64,000 nucleotides of DNA from Pantoea sp. SOD02. GTDB taxonomy: Bacteria > Pseudomonadota > Gammaproteobacteria > Enterobacterales > Enterobacteriaceae. The notes beneath the pieces are model-generated. The model saw only the letters and a program-made list of their open reading frames with translations, made no database searches and had not been told where the DNA came from. Shown here one piece after another: positions 1-9,409 of this stretch (position 1 is its first letter; every line of letters begins with the position of its first letter). The stretch spans positions 1,860,001 through 1,924,000 of the forward strand of contig NZ_CP102604.1 of the NCBI RefSeq assembly GCF_024707505.1, in the 5' to 3' direction. The position numbers and the translations under genes are program-made.

Positions 1-1
1 C

Positions 2-709
2 ACTGTGATGCCCGCCACGCATTTGACCGACATCGTTAAAGGCATTGCGGCAGTTGATCGCCTGAAGACCTGTGATGCGGTGCTGAGTGGCTATTTAGGA
101 TCGGCGGAGCAGGGCGAACAGATTCTGGAGATCGTGCGTCTGGTGAAAGAAGCCAACCCGAACGCATGGTTCTTCTGCGATCCGGTGATGGGCCATCCGG
201 AAAAAGGCTGCATTGTGGCGCCGGGCGTGGCGGAGTTTCACTGCAAAATGGCGTTGCCCGCCAGCGACATCATCGCGCCGAACCTGCTGGAGCTGGAGAT
301 GCTCAGCGGGCATGAAGTGGCCAACGTGGAGCAAGCGGTGGTTGCGGCACGAGAACTGATTAGCAAAGGCCCGAAAGTGGTGCTGGTGAAACATCTGGCA
401 CGCGCCGGACGCCGCAGCGACCGCTTTGAGATGCTGCTGGTGACCGCCGATGAGTGCTGGCACATCAGCCGTCCGCTGGTGGACTTTGGCGTGCGTCAGC
501 CGGTTGGCGTGGGCGATCTCACCAGCGGCCTGCTGCTGGTCGATCTGCTGCACGGTAAGTCGCTGCAGGATGCGCTGGAGCACATCACTGCGGCGGTGTA
601 TGAAGTGATGCTGAAAACCCACGAAATGGGCGAGTACGAGTTGCAGCTGGTGGCCGCGCAGGATGCGATTGCCAAACCGACGCAGCATTTCGCGGCAGAA
701 AAGCTGTAA
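2..709 (+). CDS. pdxY: Pyridoxal kinase PdxY, 5'-truncated by window edge
   Basis: This is the C-terminal ~235 residues of a PfkB/ribokinase-like pyridoxal kinase (E. coli PdxY is 287 aa), which phosphorylates pyridoxal with ATP in vitamin B6 salvage in the cytoplasm. The reading frame is open to the left edge; the GTG and ATG near base 5-10 align with an internal position of PdxY, so the true start lies outside the window. Family landmarks are [13 protein letters not shown], the substrate/metal region, and [15 protein letters not shown], which holds the GxGD catalytic loop with its base Asp. The neighbouring gst and dtpA match the enterobacterial pdxY-gstA-dtpA order. A palindromic repeat cluster follows the stop codon. 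I am confident of PdxY rather than PdxK because of the close full-length match to the PdxY sequence I recall. Confidence 0.95.
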   Translation, partial: TVMPATHLTDIVKGIAAVDRLKTCDAVLSGYLGSAEQGEQILEIVRLVKEANPNAWFFCDPVMGHPEKGCIVAPGVAEFHCKMALPASDIIAPNLLELEMLSGHEVANVEQAVVAARELISKGPKVVLVKHLARAGRRSDRFEMLLVTADECWHISRPLVDFGVRQPVGVGDLTSGLLLVDLLHGKSLQDALEHITAAVYEVMLKTHEMGEYELQLVAAQDAIAKPTQHFAAEKL

Positions 710-714
710 ATTCC

Positions 715-798
715 CGGAGGGTGCGCATTTATGCGCACCTGTAATTGAGGTCGCCATTAATGGCGACCCTACGTTATGGGGTGTGCGCATTAATAGCG
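715..798. repeat. Palindromic repeat cluster (type B+, A-, degenerate B+)
   Basis: Three short palindromes lie in the gap between the convergent pdxY and gst ends. The first (about 718-740) has arms GGTGCGCAT/ATGCGCACC (type B). The second (748-773) has arms GGTCGCCAT/ATGGCGACC followed by CCTACG, so its tag points the other way (type A, reverse). The third (778-798) is a degenerate type B with only the left arm well kept. The same family recurs throughout the window. Confidence 0.85.
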
Positions 799-828
799 AA
801 TAGCGATCCGTGGAAGAATGACGTCGAA

Positions 829-1434
829 TTAAACCAAACCTTCCGCCTTCAACGCCGCCTGCACCGCCGGGCGCTCCGCAACCCGGCTAAACCAGGCTTC
901 CAGCGCATCCAGTCCCGCTAAATCTAGCTTGATGGCTTTAGCCCAGCGCGTCACCACAAACAGATACACATCGGCAACGGTAAAACGCAATCCCAGCAGC
1001 CACTGTTTATCCTGCAACGCCTCATTCACCTGTTGGTACTTCTTCTCCAGTTGCGCACGCGCAATGGCTTTGTACTCTTCTGGCGTATCAGGACGGAACA
1101 GCGGGCTAAAACCCTTGTGCAGTTCGCTGCTGACATAACTCAGCCATTCCAGCGTGTGATAGCGCGTCAGGCTGCCGGTCGGGGCCAGCAGGTTGCGATC
1201 CGGCTTGAGATCCGCCAGATACTGCACAATCGCCACGCCTTCGGTCAGGATGCTGCCATCATCAAACTGCAGCGCCGGCACTTGTCCTTTCGGGTTAATC
1301 TGCCAGTAATCTTCTCCTTGCTCGGTCACTTTCTTCTGCAGGTCCACGTTCACCTGGGTAAAGTCCAGTCCGCATTCGAGCGCGACAATATGCGGTGATA
1401 GCGAACAGGCACCGGGCTTACAATAGAGTTTCAT
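829..1434 (-). CDS. gstA: Glutathione S-transferase (GstA-like)
   Basis: A 201-residue cytosolic glutathione S-transferase, the same length as E. coli GstA. It conjugates glutathione to electrophiles in detoxification. The N-terminal thioredoxin-like domain starts [15 protein letters not shown], with the beta-class Cys near residue 10. It carries NPKGQVPAL (cis-Pro) and [13 protein letters not shown] (glutathione gamma-glutamyl contact, Glu-Gly pair). The helical C-terminal domain has the conserved FTVADVYLF capping box. Two ATG codons are adjacent (1437 and 1434) after AAGGAG; I chose the second because homologues begin MKLF/MKLY. Next to pdxY and dtpA as in E. coli, but a LysR gene lies upstream on the same strand. 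Confidence 0.93.
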   Translation of the reverse strand: MKLYCKPGACSLSPHIVALECGLDFTQVNVDLQKKVTEQGEDYWQINPKGQVPALQFDDGSILTEGVAIVQYLADLKPDRNLLAPTGSLTRYHTLEWLSYVSSELHKGFSPLFRPDTPEEYKAIARAQLEKKYQQVNEALQDKQWLLGLRFTVADVYLFVVTRWAKAIKLDLAGLDALEAWFSRVAERPAVQAALKAEGLV

Positions 1435-1533
1435 CATGGCTTCTCCTTGAGTGTTGTGGTGATCGAAGCAGCATAAGTCTGCCAGGGATTTTTGCCAGTG
1501 ACAGCGATCAGGAATTGCGGTCACCGTTCAGGT

Positions 1534-2415
1534 TTATTCAGCAAAGCATGGCAGTAATGGCAGCTTTTCGAGCGCGAAATCCCAAAATTGCCGCACTTTA
1601 GGCGTCATATTCTTCACGCGCTGGGTGACTAACTGTACCGGCAACGGTGCCGGCTCCCATTCAGGCAGTAAACGCAGCAGTTTTCCGCTGTGGATATCGT
1701 CGAGAACCTGATACGACAGCAGCCGTCCAATGCCGTGTGCGCTGCGCAGCGCTTCCAGCTGGCTCTCCACATCATTAACCCGCAGACGCGGCGTGATGCG
1801 CACGCGCAGATCCTGGGCGAAGCGCCACTCGCGCGTATGGCGCAGGCTCGTCACTAGCGCATGTTGAGTCAGTTCAGTGGGATGAAGAGGCGTGCCAGCC
1901 TGTTGCAGATAGTCGGGGCAGGCAACCAGCGTTGAACGCACCGTGCCAACCTGACGCGCCACCATCGAAGAGTCCTGCAGTTCGCCAATGCGCAGCGCGA
2001 TATCAAGACCGTTTTCGATCAGGTCCTGATAGGTGTCGCTGAGCACCACTTCAATCTGCATCTCCGCATGCTGTTGCAGGAAGGCATTCACCAAGGGCAT
2101 AACGTGGCGACGACCAAACTGCACCGGCGCTGTTAAACGCAGCAAGCCATGCAGGCCGCTGTGGTGAGCGCTGTCGATGGCGCGCTGATAATCGCTCAAC
2201 ACCCGTTGCGCCTGCTCAAACAGCTGCCAGCCGGCTTCGGTGGGTGCCAATTGGCGCGTGGTGCGTTCAATCAGGGTGGTGGCGAGACGGGCTTCGAGGG
2301 TATTAAGAGTGCGAGTGATCACCGGTGGCGATCGCTGCAATAAACGCGCGGCGCCAGCCAAACTGCCTTGCTGGATAACCGCGACAAACACCTCAAGCTC
2401 ATCAAACCTGTCCAT
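1534..2415 (-). CDS. LysR-family transcriptional regulator
   Basis: A 293-residue LysR-type regulator. Residues ~1-60 form the winged helix-turn-helix (GSLAGAARLLQRSPPVITRTL, then LIERTTRQLAPTEAG). The rest is the periplasmic-binding-protein-like effector domain, starting near GLLRLTAPVQFGRRHVMPLV. It resembles the PecT/PtxR-like group in which regulators of oxidoreductase or transferase genes occur, but the ligand cannot be read from sequence. It lies about 100 bases upstream of gst on the same strand, and this insertion is absent from the E. coli order. It could regulate gst; that is inference from position only. Confidence 0.9.
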   Translation of the reverse strand: MDRFDELEVFVAVIQQGSLAGAARLLQRSPPVITRTLNTLEARLATTLIERTTRQLAPTEAGWQLFEQAQRVLSDYQRAIDSAHHSGLHGLLRLTAPVQFGRRHVMPLVNAFLQQHAEMQIEVVLSDTYQDLIENGLDIALRIGELQDSSMVARQVGTVRSTLVACPDYLQQAGTPLHPTELTQHALVTSLRHTREWRFAQDLRVRITPRLRVNDVESQLEALRSAHGIGRLLSYQVLDDIHSGKLLRLLPEWEPAPLPVQLVTQRVKNMTPKVRQFWDFALEKLPLLPCFAE

Positions 2416-2524
2416 GCTTCTTCCACTCTGATTTACAGTGAGCCGACATCATGAAGTTAAGTGAGCGAAAAGCGAAGTGTGAGCAGCAGAAATCGTTAAA
2501 GCAAATGTGAATAGCAGGCAGAAA

Positions 2525-2547
2525 AAAGCCGGGACAAGCCCGGCTTT
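2525..2547 (-). terminator. Rho-independent terminator of dtpA
   Basis: The GC-rich hairpin AAGCCGGG/CCCGGCTT with loop ACAAG is followed on the minus strand by a run of six T. It begins a few bases past the dtpA stop codon. Confidence 0.9.
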
Positions 2548-2551
2548 CTCA

Positions 2552-4057
2552 TTACTGATTGGCGCTAGCGCGTTTCAGTTCAGTTTGACTGTCATCCTGC
2601 GTCATGCGGTTCAGCAATGGCGCGGTGATCAACATCAGCAGGGCAATCACGCCGGTAGCAATACCAATCTGCTGGAACACATGGCTGTAAACTGCCAGCG
2701 AAGTATGCGGATCGGTCACATCACTCGGCACTGCCATCAGGTTGGCGACTTTACCCGCAATCATTGCTGCACCTGCGGTGGTCAGGAACCAGGAACCCAT
2801 AATGAAGCCCATCAGACGCTGTGGCACCAGCTGTGCCACCATCGCCAGACCCAGACCGGAAATCATCAGCTCACCGATGCTCTGCAGCGCATAGCTGAGG
2901 ATCAGCCAGTTCACCGAAACGATACCGGCTTCGTTGGCAAATTTGGCACCAAACGGCAGCACCAGGAAGGCCGCTGAACACAGCACCATACCGAAGGCGA
3001 ATTTGTGTGGCATCGGCATTTTATCGCCGAGCTTGTTATACACCGCCGCCAGGATCGGGCTTGCCAGCATAATCCAGAACGGGTTCAGCGCCTGGAACTG
3101 CTCTGGCTCAAAGGTGATGCCGAGAATGGCATGCTCAACGTTACGAATAGCGAAGAAGTTGAGTGAGGTCGGCATCTGCATATAGAGCACGAAGAACACA
3201 ATCGCTTCTACCATCAGCAGGAAGGCCACGATCATCTTACGACGTGCCGCACCTTTCAACGCGAAAGCTTCTTTGGCGAAGATCACCACGATACCTGCGG
3301 CGATGACGCCCAGCGTCATGCGTGCGATGCTCTGGTGATGCAGCAGCCAAGCCGCCAGCGCAATCAGCGCTACCACGCCAACCAGCGTCATCAGCAGTTT
3401 ACCCATCTGCAGCGGGGCAAAATCCGGCTTGGAGCCGTAGTTTTTCACCACACGCTGGAAGAACAGGAAGTTCAGCAGCGTAATGACCAGACCGACAACC
3501 GACAGCGAGAACGCCGCGCCCCAGCCATATTTCGCAGCCAGCCACGGCGTCAGCATCATCGAGAACAGCGAACCGATGTTGATCGACATGTAGAACATGG
3601 TGAAGGCACCGTCGAGGCGCGCGTCATCTTTCTCATAGCAGGTCGACAGCAGGGAAGACGGGTTAGCTTTAAACAAGCCGCTACCCACCGCGATGGTCGC
3701 CATACCGATGTACACCATTGAGGTGTCATGACCGGAGAAGGCAATCAGCGCATAACCCAGCGCCAGTACCATCACGCCGAGTACGATAACGCGTTTGGTA
3801 CCCAGCACTTTATCGCCGAGCCAGCCGCCGATGGCGACTAAACCATAAACCAGCGCGCTAAACGAGGTGAACAGCGTAATGGAGTCCGCTTCGGACATGC
3901 CCAGCTGTTTAACCAGGTAAACCGCCATGATGGCTTGCAGACCGTAGTAACCAAAACGTTCCCACAGTTCGATGGAGAAGATCAGATAAAACGCTTTCGG
4001 TTGCTTAAAAGCGTTGAGGCTTGGCGCCCCGTCAGTGTGTTTGTTTGCAGTTGACAC
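2552..4057 (-). CDS. dtpA: Di-/tripeptide:proton symporter DtpA
   Basis: A 501-residue POT/PTR-family permease, closely matching E. coli DtpA (TppB/YdgR, 500 aa). It imports di- and tripeptides with protons across the inner membrane. The ExxERFxYY signature is seen as [19 protein letters not shown] near residue 31. About 14 hydrophobic segments follow, including the two extra helices typical of bacterial POTs. The second family motif is present as [16 protein letters not shown]. The start MSTANKHT matches the E. coli start. It is monocistronic, with its own terminator, and a 650-base gap upstream separates it from a divergent gene. In E. coli it is OmpR-activated; I did not find a convincing OmpR site. 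Confidence 0.97.
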   Translation of the reverse strand: MSTANKHTDGAPSLNAFKQPKAFYLIFSIELWERFGYYGLQAIMAVYLVKQLGMSEADSITLFTSFSALVYGLVAIGGWLGDKVLGTKRVIVLGVMVLALGYALIAFSGHDTSMVYIGMATIAVGSGLFKANPSSLLSTCYEKDDARLDGAFTMFYMSINIGSLFSMMLTPWLAAKYGWGAAFSLSVVGLVITLLNFLFFQRVVKNYGSKPDFAPLQMGKLLMTLVGVVALIALAAWLLHHQSIARMTLGVIAAGIVVIFAKEAFALKGAARRKMIVAFLLMVEAIVFFVLYMQMPTSLNFFAIRNVEHAILGITFEPEQFQALNPFWIMLASPILAAVYNKLGDKMPMPHKFAFGMVLCSAAFLVLPFGAKFANEAGIVSVNWLILSYALQSIGELMISGLGLAMVAQLVPQRLMGFIMGSWFLTTAGAAMIAGKVANLMAVPSDVTDPHTSLAVYSHVFQQIGIATGVIALLMLITAPLLNRMTQDDSQTELKRASANQ

Positions 4058-4709
4058 GTGTACCTCAGTTTTAACATAGCCTGTTTTGCGACAGGAATTA
4101 AGTCTGCGTCGGGCTGGGTAATCCCGCGCAACATTGTTATTAGAAAGGAAAAACGGCGACTAATTTGGCTGAATCAGTCCAACAGGGCAAGCATTTTCTA
4201 CACGCTGAAATACTTGCAATAGGTAGGGGTAATGCCGTTATACAAAGTTGTAAATCAGTGTTAAATCTCGCTGCGTGGCATTGTATCAGGATAAACAGGT
4301 GAAATGCAGATCTGGAAGATCATTTTCCTGATATAAACTGCTCAGAGAGACATTGTTGGAATATAACGCTAAAGTTCATAAATTATACAGAGATTATTAT
4401 TGCTGTTGTGCAGAATATAAGCACAACAGCTTGATTGGTGAGCGTAATAAGCAGTCAAAAGATTCCAGAACGCTAATTAGTTGATCCTGCGCACAAAACC
4501 GTGAATTAATTAGCAAGGTAAAAGAAGAAAACGTTTGCGTAGCTGATATCTGACGAATATTAGCGCGATTGTGTCCATTATTTGCCAGATAAACAGGTCG
4601 CCATAAGCGCAATGCGTAGAAACGAAAGGCGCAAAAAACGGCATTTAAGGCGTTTAGACAGCGCGTTAACTTTGCTGTAACCTCCTTTTTTCCCTGAAAG
4701 GACGTAGTC
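4058..4709. other. Intergenic region between divergent dtpA and glutaminase-like gene
   Basis: This AT-rich 650-base stretch must hold the promoters of dtpA (minus) and of the 4710 gene (plus). Two minus-strand open frames overlap here (4397-4711 and 4578-4862), but they lack family resemblance, ribosome binding sites and codon bias, so I do not call them. I see no repeat, RNA gene or clear operator. Confidence 0.6.
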
Positions 4710-5399
4710 ATGATGAAGTCGATTCGTGTTGCCCTGATTGGCGATTACCGTGCTGATGCCGTTGCGCATCAAGCCATTCCTCCCGCCGTACAACTCGCTG
4801 CAAAAACCCTTTCCCTTAACGTTAGCGCCGGCTGGATTGCCACTCTCGAGCTCGACCAGCACAACCTCAATGATTACCAGGCGATTTGGCTGGTACCGGG
4901 CAGTCCTTATCTCAATGACGCGGGCGTGTTTGCCACTCTTCGCTGGGCGCGGGAAAGCGGTAAGCCATTTTTAGGTTCGTGTGGCGGATTCCAGTACGCC
5001 ATCGTGGAGTACGCGCGCAATGTGCTGGGCTGGGAAGATGCGGCGCATGCGGAAACCGATCCCAGCGGTCGTTGGGTGATTGCGCCGCTGGCCTGTTCAC
5101 TGGTGGAACAGCGCGGAAGCGTCACCTTCCAGCCGGGTTCACGTATTGCAAAGGCTTACGGCGCATTGCAGAGCGATGAGGGTTACCACTGCAACTTTGG
5201 CGTCAACCCTGAGTTCAGCGAAGCGCTAGCGACACAGAATCTGCAGATCACTTCCTGGGATTTGGACGGCGACGTGCGCGGCATTGAATTGACCGATCAC
5301 CCGTTCTTTGTGGCTACCTTGTTCCAGTCCGAACGTGCAGCGTTACAAAACCGGCTTTCGCCGCTGGTAGTCGCGTGGCTGCAGGCCGCCGCAGTTTAA
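4710..5399 (+). CDS. CTP synthase C-terminal-like (glutamine amidotransferase-fold) protein
   Basis: A 229-residue stand-alone protein resembling the class I glutamine amidotransferase half of CTP synthase (PyrG), without the synthetase half. It opens with IRVALIGDY, as in the PyrG glutaminase domain. The nucleophile elbow is KPFLGSCGGFQYAIVEYARN, with Cys91. The end region DHPFFVATLFQSER corresponds to PyrG HPWFVACQFHPEF, and the catalytic His of FHPE is Gln206 here. Known proteins of this type are annotated as CTP synthase C-terminal region-related (seleno)protein. The altered triad suggests it is not an ordinary glutaminase; the function is unknown. The start uses AGGA seven bases upstream of ATG; an adjacent second ATG is possible. 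It is convergent with the next gene across one palindromic repeat. Confidence 0.8.
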   Translation: MMKSIRVALIGDYRADAVAHQAIPPAVQLAAKTLSLNVSAGWIATLELDQHNLNDYQAIWLVPGSPYLNDAGVFATLRWARESGKPFLGSCGGFQYAIVEYARNVLGWEDAAHAETDPSGRWVIAPLACSLVEQRGSVTFQPGSRIAKAYGALQSDEGYHCNFGVNPEFSEALATQNLQITSWDLDGDVRGIELTDHPFFVATLFQSERAALQNRLSPLVVAWLQAAAV

Positions 5400-5402
5400 A
5401 TA

Positions 5403-5427
5403 CGTAGGGTCGCCATTCATGGCGACC
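5403..5427 (+). repeat. Palindromic repeat, type A, forward
   Basis: A single copy with tag CGTAGG followed by arms GGTCGCCAT/ATGGCGACC. It fills the 32-base gap between the convergent stop codons of the glutaminase-like gene and the MDR oxidoreductase. Confidence 0.85.
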
Positions 5428-5431
5428 GCTT

Positions 5432-6415
5432 TCAACTGATTTGCAACAACGGCTTACGCTCCCGCCCCGATTGGTGATAGCACTGAATAGCATCCCGCCA
5501 GTTCGCCAGCGGGAAAATCTCCACCTCGCCACACTCACTGGCACGCAACAGCGGCCAGAGCTCACTGAACAACCGTTGCCAATCCTGATGCGCTAAATCC
5601 TCCAGCGTATGCCGAACGTGGAACCAGTGCAGCGCCGGACGTGGCGCATTAACTCGCACCGGCTTGCCGCTCAGCACGCCATAAGCAATGAATTCAGCGT
5701 CGGGAGATAATGATTGCCAAATCAACTGGCCGATTTCGCCGCCCACGGCATCAAATACCAGATCGCACTGCTGCGCTGCAGCAGCAATTTCGGCCCGCTG
5801 CGTTTCAGCCAGCGCAACGATGCTCAATTGCTGCAAGCGTGCGCCATGCTGCGGCGCACGATGAATCGCGGCGATGCTGCTCGCGCCCATCTGTCGCGCC
5901 CACTGCGCCAGTAACAGGGCACAAGCGGAACCGCCTGCGGTGATCAACACGCGTTTACCGGCTGGCGACCACTGTTTGAGCATCAGCAAGGCCGCCAGTG
6001 GATTGATATAAGCGCGCGCCGCCAGCGTAGTGCTGATGTCGGGCGGAACCGGCACCGCAATCAGCGGATCGCAATCGACATAACGTTGCCAGGTGCCCGC
6101 GCCTCGCAGCGGCAGCACGCGCTGACCGAGCAAATGGCTAAACGCAGGCGGAGCAGCCATCACCGTACCGACGCCCTCATAGCCAGCGATGACCGGCGGC
6201 GAGACGCGATGGCGATAGGCGCCGGTAATCGGAATCAGATCGGAAGCATTAATAGGAGCAAACTGCATCGCCACGCGCAGCAGGCCAGCCGTGCAGGGCG
6301 CTAAAGTAGAGGATTCGAGCGTAAGTACGCTGGCAGGATCGCCAAACTGCCGATAAGCGAGGGCGAGATTGCTTATCGGCAGCGACTCAGAGTTCGGTTT
6401 TGGCGTCGAATTCAC
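5432..6415 (-). CDS. MDR-superfamily (zinc-type alcohol dehydrogenase-like/quinone) oxidoreductase
   Basis: A 327-residue medium-chain dehydrogenase/reductase. The N-terminal GroES-like domain contains INASDLIPITGAYRHRVSPPVIAGYEGVGTV, typical of MECR/quinone reductase-like members that lack zinc. The Rossmann nucleotide-binding domain contains KRVLITAGGSACALLLAQWARQMGA, in place of the more usual AxxGGVG. DLVFDAVGGEIGQLIW follows. The substrate is unknown; NADPH-dependent reduction of an enoyl or quinone compound is the family expectation. The start lies inside the 3' end of nth (29-base overlap), so it is probably co-transcribed downstream of the rsx-nth operon. There is no equivalent at this place in E. 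coli. Confidence 0.85.
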   Translation of the reverse strand: MNSTPKPNSESLPISNLALAYRQFGDPASVLTLESSTLAPCTAGLLRVAMQFAPINASDLIPITGAYRHRVSPPVIAGYEGVGTVMAAPPAFSHLLGQRVLPLRGAGTWQRYVDCDPLIAVPVPPDISTTLAARAYINPLAALLMLKQWSPAGKRVLITAGGSACALLLAQWARQMGASSIAAIHRAPQHGARLQQLSIVALAETQRAEIAAAAQQCDLVFDAVGGEIGQLIWQSLSPDAEFIAYGVLSGKPVRVNAPRPALHWFHVRHTLEDLAHQDWQRLFSELWPLLRASECGEVEIFPLANWRDAIQCYHQSGRERKPLLQIS

Positions 6416-7022
6416 ACAAATCTTCGATCAGACAGGATCCGCAGCGCGGTTTGCGCGCCACGCAGGTATAGCGACCGTGCAGAATCAGCCAGTGATGGCA
6501 ATCGACTTTAAACGCCGCCGGCACCACTTTCAGCAGTTTGTCTTCCACTTCTTCTACATTCTTACCCGGCGCGAAGCGGGTGCGATTGCTGACGCGGAAA
6601 ATATGCGTATCGACAGCAATCGTCGGCCAGCCAAAAGCGGTATTAAGCACCACGTTGGCGGTTTTGCGCCCGACGCCCGGCAGCGCTTCCAGTGCCGCAC
6701 GATCTTCCGGCACTTCGCCGCTGTGCTGTTCCAACAGAATGCGGCAGGTCTTGATGACATTCTCCGCCTTGCTGTTAAACAGCCCGATGGTTTTGATGTA
6801 CTCCTTCACGCCATCCACGCCGAGCGCCAGAATGGTTGCTGGCGTATTCGCCACCGGATAGAGCTTCGCGGTGGCTTTGTTGACGCTAACGTCGGTGGCT
6901 TGCGCGGAGAGTAACACCGCAATCAGCAGCTCAAACGGCGAGCTGAAATTCAGTTCTGTGGTTGGATGCGGATTCTCATCACGCAGGCGCGTCAGGATTT
7001 GCGCGCGTTTCTCTTTATTCAC
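6387..7022 (-). CDS. nth: Endonuclease III (DNA glycosylase/AP lyase)
   Basis: A 211-residue endonuclease III, the same length as E. coli Nth. It removes oxidised pyrimidines and cleaves AP sites in base excision repair. The helix-hairpin-helix [13 protein letters not shown] holds the Schiff-base Lys120. VDTHIFR holds the catalytic Asp138. The C-terminal [4Fe-4S] loop has Cys187, Cys194, Cys197 and Cys203 (C-x6-C-x2-C-x5-C). Its start overlaps the rsxE stop by 4 bases, the usual enterobacterial coupling of nth to the rsx operon. Confidence 0.98.
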   Translation of the reverse strand: MNKEKRAQILTRLRDENPHPTTELNFSSPFELLIAVLLSAQATDVSVNKATAKLYPVANTPATILALGVDGVKEYIKTIGLFNSKAENVIKTCRILLEQHSGEVPEDRAALEALPGVGRKTANVVLNTAFGWPTIAVDTHIFRVSNRTRFAPGKNVEEVEDKLLKVVPAAFKVDCHHWLILHGRYTCVARKPRCGSCLIEDLCEFDAKTEL

Positions 7023-7720
7023 ACCGCTTTCCCGGTTGCGCCTTGCGGCTCGGCTTCAGGCGCCGCCGCACGTGTGGCCGCACGCTGTTTCATCTTCTGA
7101 TCGATCAGGTATTTCGCCGCCAGCAGCATGCCGAGGCCGATAAAGGCGCCCGGTGGCAGCATCGCCAGCAGCATGGGGGAATCAAAATGCACCACTTCAA
7201 TACGCAGCGCTTTGGCCCACGGCCCCAGCAACTGATCCGCACCGTTAAACAGTGTGCCGCTGCCAATCAGTTCACGAATCGAACCCAGCGTCACCATCGC
7301 GCAGGTTGCGCCCATACCGATGGCAAAACCATCCAGCGCGGAGAGCGGAATGCTGCTCTTCGAGGCGACCGCTTCGGCGCGACCCACCACGATGCAGTTG
7401 GTGACGATCAGCGGGATAAAGATGCCGAGCGACTGATACAAACCATATGCGTAGGCGTTGATCAGCATCTGCACGCAGCTCACCACCGAGGCGATGATCA
7501 TCACGTAAATCGGGATACGGATTTCAGCCGGCACCCAACGACGTGAAGCAGAAATTGCGCTGTTGGTGATGGTCAGCACCAGCGTGGTCGCCAGGCCTAA
7601 GCCGAGGGCATTCGTGGCGGTTGAGGTGACCGCCAGCAGCGGACACAGGCCGAGCAGCTGCACCAGCGCGGAGTTATTTTTCCACAGGCCGCCGACCAGT
7701 AAATTCTTGGCTTCACTCAT
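7019..7720 (-). CDS. rsxE: Electron transport complex subunit RsxE
   Basis: A 233-residue polytopic inner-membrane subunit of the Rsx (Rnf-type) complex, which uses NADH and ion gradient energy to pass electrons and keep SoxR reduced. The start [24 protein letters not shown] matches E. coli RsxE; an ATG two codons upstream is less likely, and a longer frame to 7771 is not supported by homologues. [11 protein letters not shown] and [11 protein letters not shown] carry the two Cys that in Rnf/Nqr structures bind a [2Fe-2S] cluster shared with RsxA. It overlaps rsxG by 8 bases and nth by 4. Confidence 0.97.
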   Translation of the reverse strand: MSEAKNLLVGGLWKNNSALVQLLGLCPLLAVTSTATNALGLGLATTLVLTITNSAISASRRWVPAEIRIPIYVMIIASVVSCVQMLINAYAYGLYQSLGIFIPLIVTNCIVVGRAEAVASKSSIPLSALDGFAIGMGATCAMVTLGSIRELIGSGTLFNGADQLLGPWAKALRIEVVHFDSPMLLAMLPPGAFIGLGMLLAAKYLIDQKMKQRAATRAAAPEAEPQGATGKAV

Positions 7721-8348
7721 TTGCATCTCCACATTCAGGCAGCGAAGATAACTTCGCTGGCAGTGTTTCAATCAGCAGCGCGGTGCGCTTAGTGGCATTT
7801 ACCACCGCACGTGGCGTAATGGTTGCGCCGGTAAATTGGTCGAATTCACCGCCGTCTTTTTTCACTGCAAAATTTTTGTCATCAGCGCCGTGGATCACTT
7901 TGCCATTGAAGCTGTTGATCCAGTCTGAAATACGCAGTTCGATTTTATCGCCAAGGCCCGGCGTTTCATGATGCTCAACCACGCGCACGCCCAGCACTTT
8001 GCCGTGGAAATCGGCCCCGACCAACATCTGAATCGCCCCAGAATAGCCGTCTGGCGCGGTGGTCTCAAGCGCCGCCGCAACTGGCTGATCGCCTTTACGC
8101 GCTAAATAGAGATGATGCGGTTTACCATTGCCCAGCGCCACCGCATCGGTCACCAGATAACACTCTTGCTGGATGTGATTGTCGTACAGATCGGTCGGCA
8201 CCACCTGATCTAACAGATTTTTCTGTTGCAGTGCGGTCTGATGCTCCACCGTCGGTTTGGTGACATAGTTAACCACCGCCGTCACGCCGGTAGTGATCAC
8301 CGCAAACGCCGCCAGCGTCACCGCATTTTTACGAATAGCTTCGATCAT
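7713..8348 (-). CDS. rsxG: Electron transport complex subunit RsxG (FMN-binding)
   Basis: A 211-residue subunit with one N-terminal membrane anchor ([18 protein letters not shown]) and a periplasmic FMN domain. [16 protein letters not shown] contains the S/T-GAT motif whose Thr binds FMN through a phosphoester, as in RnfG/Nqr[14 protein letters not shown] is also a family signature. E. coli RsxG is 206 aa. It follows rsxD by two bases. Confidence 0.97.
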   Translation of the reverse strand: MIEAIRKNAVTLAAFAVITTGVTAVVNYVTKPTVEHQTALQQKNLLDQVVPTDLYDNHIQQECYLVTDAVALGNGKPHHLYLARKGDQPVAAALETTAPDGYSGAIQMLVGADFHGKVLGVRVVEHHETPGLGDKIELRISDWINSFNGKVIHGADDKNFAVKKDGGEFDQFTGATITPRAVVNATKRTALLIETLPAKLSSLPECGDANE

Positions 8349-8350
8349 CT

Positions 8351-9409
8351 TCAGTCCTTGCGATGGCCGTAAACGCGCGGCTGGGTGTAGTAATCAATCA
8401 GCGGCACACAAATATTGGCCAGCAATACCGCGAAGGCGACGCCGTCTGGATAGCCGCCAAAGCTGCGAATCAGCCACACCAGCAAACCAATCAGCGCACC
8501 GTAAATCAGGCGTCCGCGATTGGTGGTCGATGCCGTTACCGGATCGGTGGCAATAAAGAACGCGCCAAGCATGGTGGCACCGGAGAACAGGTGAATCAGC
8601 GGTGAGTTAAGCGACTCCGGCGAGAACAGCCAGCCCAGCGTGGCGCAGAATGCCAGCGAGACGAGGAAACTGACCGGAATGTGCCAGCGGATGGCATTTT
8701 TCGCCAGCAGCAGCGCGCCGCCCAGCAGATAACCGAGGTTAATCCACTGCCAGCCGAGACCGGCTAACACGCCGCTGTAAATCGGCTGCGCCAGCAACTG
8801 ATCGGCGGAGTGTCCGGCACGCAGACCGGTTTTAAAGGTATCGAGCGGCGTTGCCTGGCTGACGCCATCAACGCCGAGTTGCAGCTGCTGCATGGTTTCA
8901 CCGGCCAGCGTGTGATGGGTGAAGATCATGCTGAGCGAATCCAGCAGGCCAGGTTTGATCGCCTGCAAACTATCGGGCGGCAGCCAGCTGGTCATCTGCA
9001 CTGGGAAAGAGATCAGCAGCACCACGTAACCCACCATCGCCGGGTTAAACGGGTTTTGCCCCAAACCGCCGTACAGCTGTTTGGCGATGACGATGGCGAA
9101 AATGGTACCCAATACCACCAACCACCACGGCGCAAGCGGCGGCAGGCTAATGCCGAGCAACAAGGCGGTGAGCAGGGCGGAGTTATCGGATAACGTCGGA
9201 ACCACCGGCGTTTTGCGCAGGCGCAGAATCGCCCCTTCGGTGGCCCACGCGGTGGCGGTTGCCAGCAAAACCTGAATTAAAAAACCCACGCCAAAGAAAT
9301 ACCATTGTGCTGCCATGCCCGGCAGCGCGGCCAACACCACCAGCAGCATGATATTGCCGGTGCTGCGGCGGTTGTGGGTATAGGGAGAACTTGCGATACG
9401 AAAAGCCAT
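8351..9409 (-). CDS. rsxD: Electron transport complex subunit RsxD (FMN-binding)
   Basis: A 352-residue polytopic membrane subunit, the same length as E. coli RsxD. The covalent FMN site is seen in [15 protein letters not shown], with Thr187. Other family landmarks are [16 protein letters not shown] and [21 protein letters not shown]. It starts immediately after the rsxC stop codon. Confidence 0.97.
   Translation of the reverse strand: MAFRIASSPYTHNRRSTGNIMLLVVLAALPGMAAQWYFFGVGFLIQVLLATATAWATEGAILRLRKTPVVPTLSDNSALLTALLLGISLPPLAPWWLVVLGTIFAIVIAKQLYGGLGQNPFNPAMVGYVVLLISFPVQMTSWLPPDSLQAIKPGLLDSLSMIFTHHTLAGETMQQLQLGVDGVSQATPLDTFKTGLRAGHSADQLLAQPIYSGVLAGLGWQWINLGYLLGGALLLAKNAIRWHIPVSFLVSLAFCATLGWLFSPESLNSPLIHLFSGATMLGAFFIATDPVTASTTNRGRLIYGALIGLLVWLIRSFGGYPDGVAFAVLLANICVPLIDYYTQPRVYGHRKD

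Noticed and set aside
95..790. 231-codon minus-strand frame over pdxY
   Set aside because: Covers a well-recognised gene in antisense and ends in the repeat cluster.
4397..4862. Two overlapping minus-strand frames (104 and 94 codons) between dtpA and the glutaminase-like gene
   Set aside because: One runs across the start and N-terminal coding of the plus-strand gene, composition is not gene-like, and neither has a plausible start signal.
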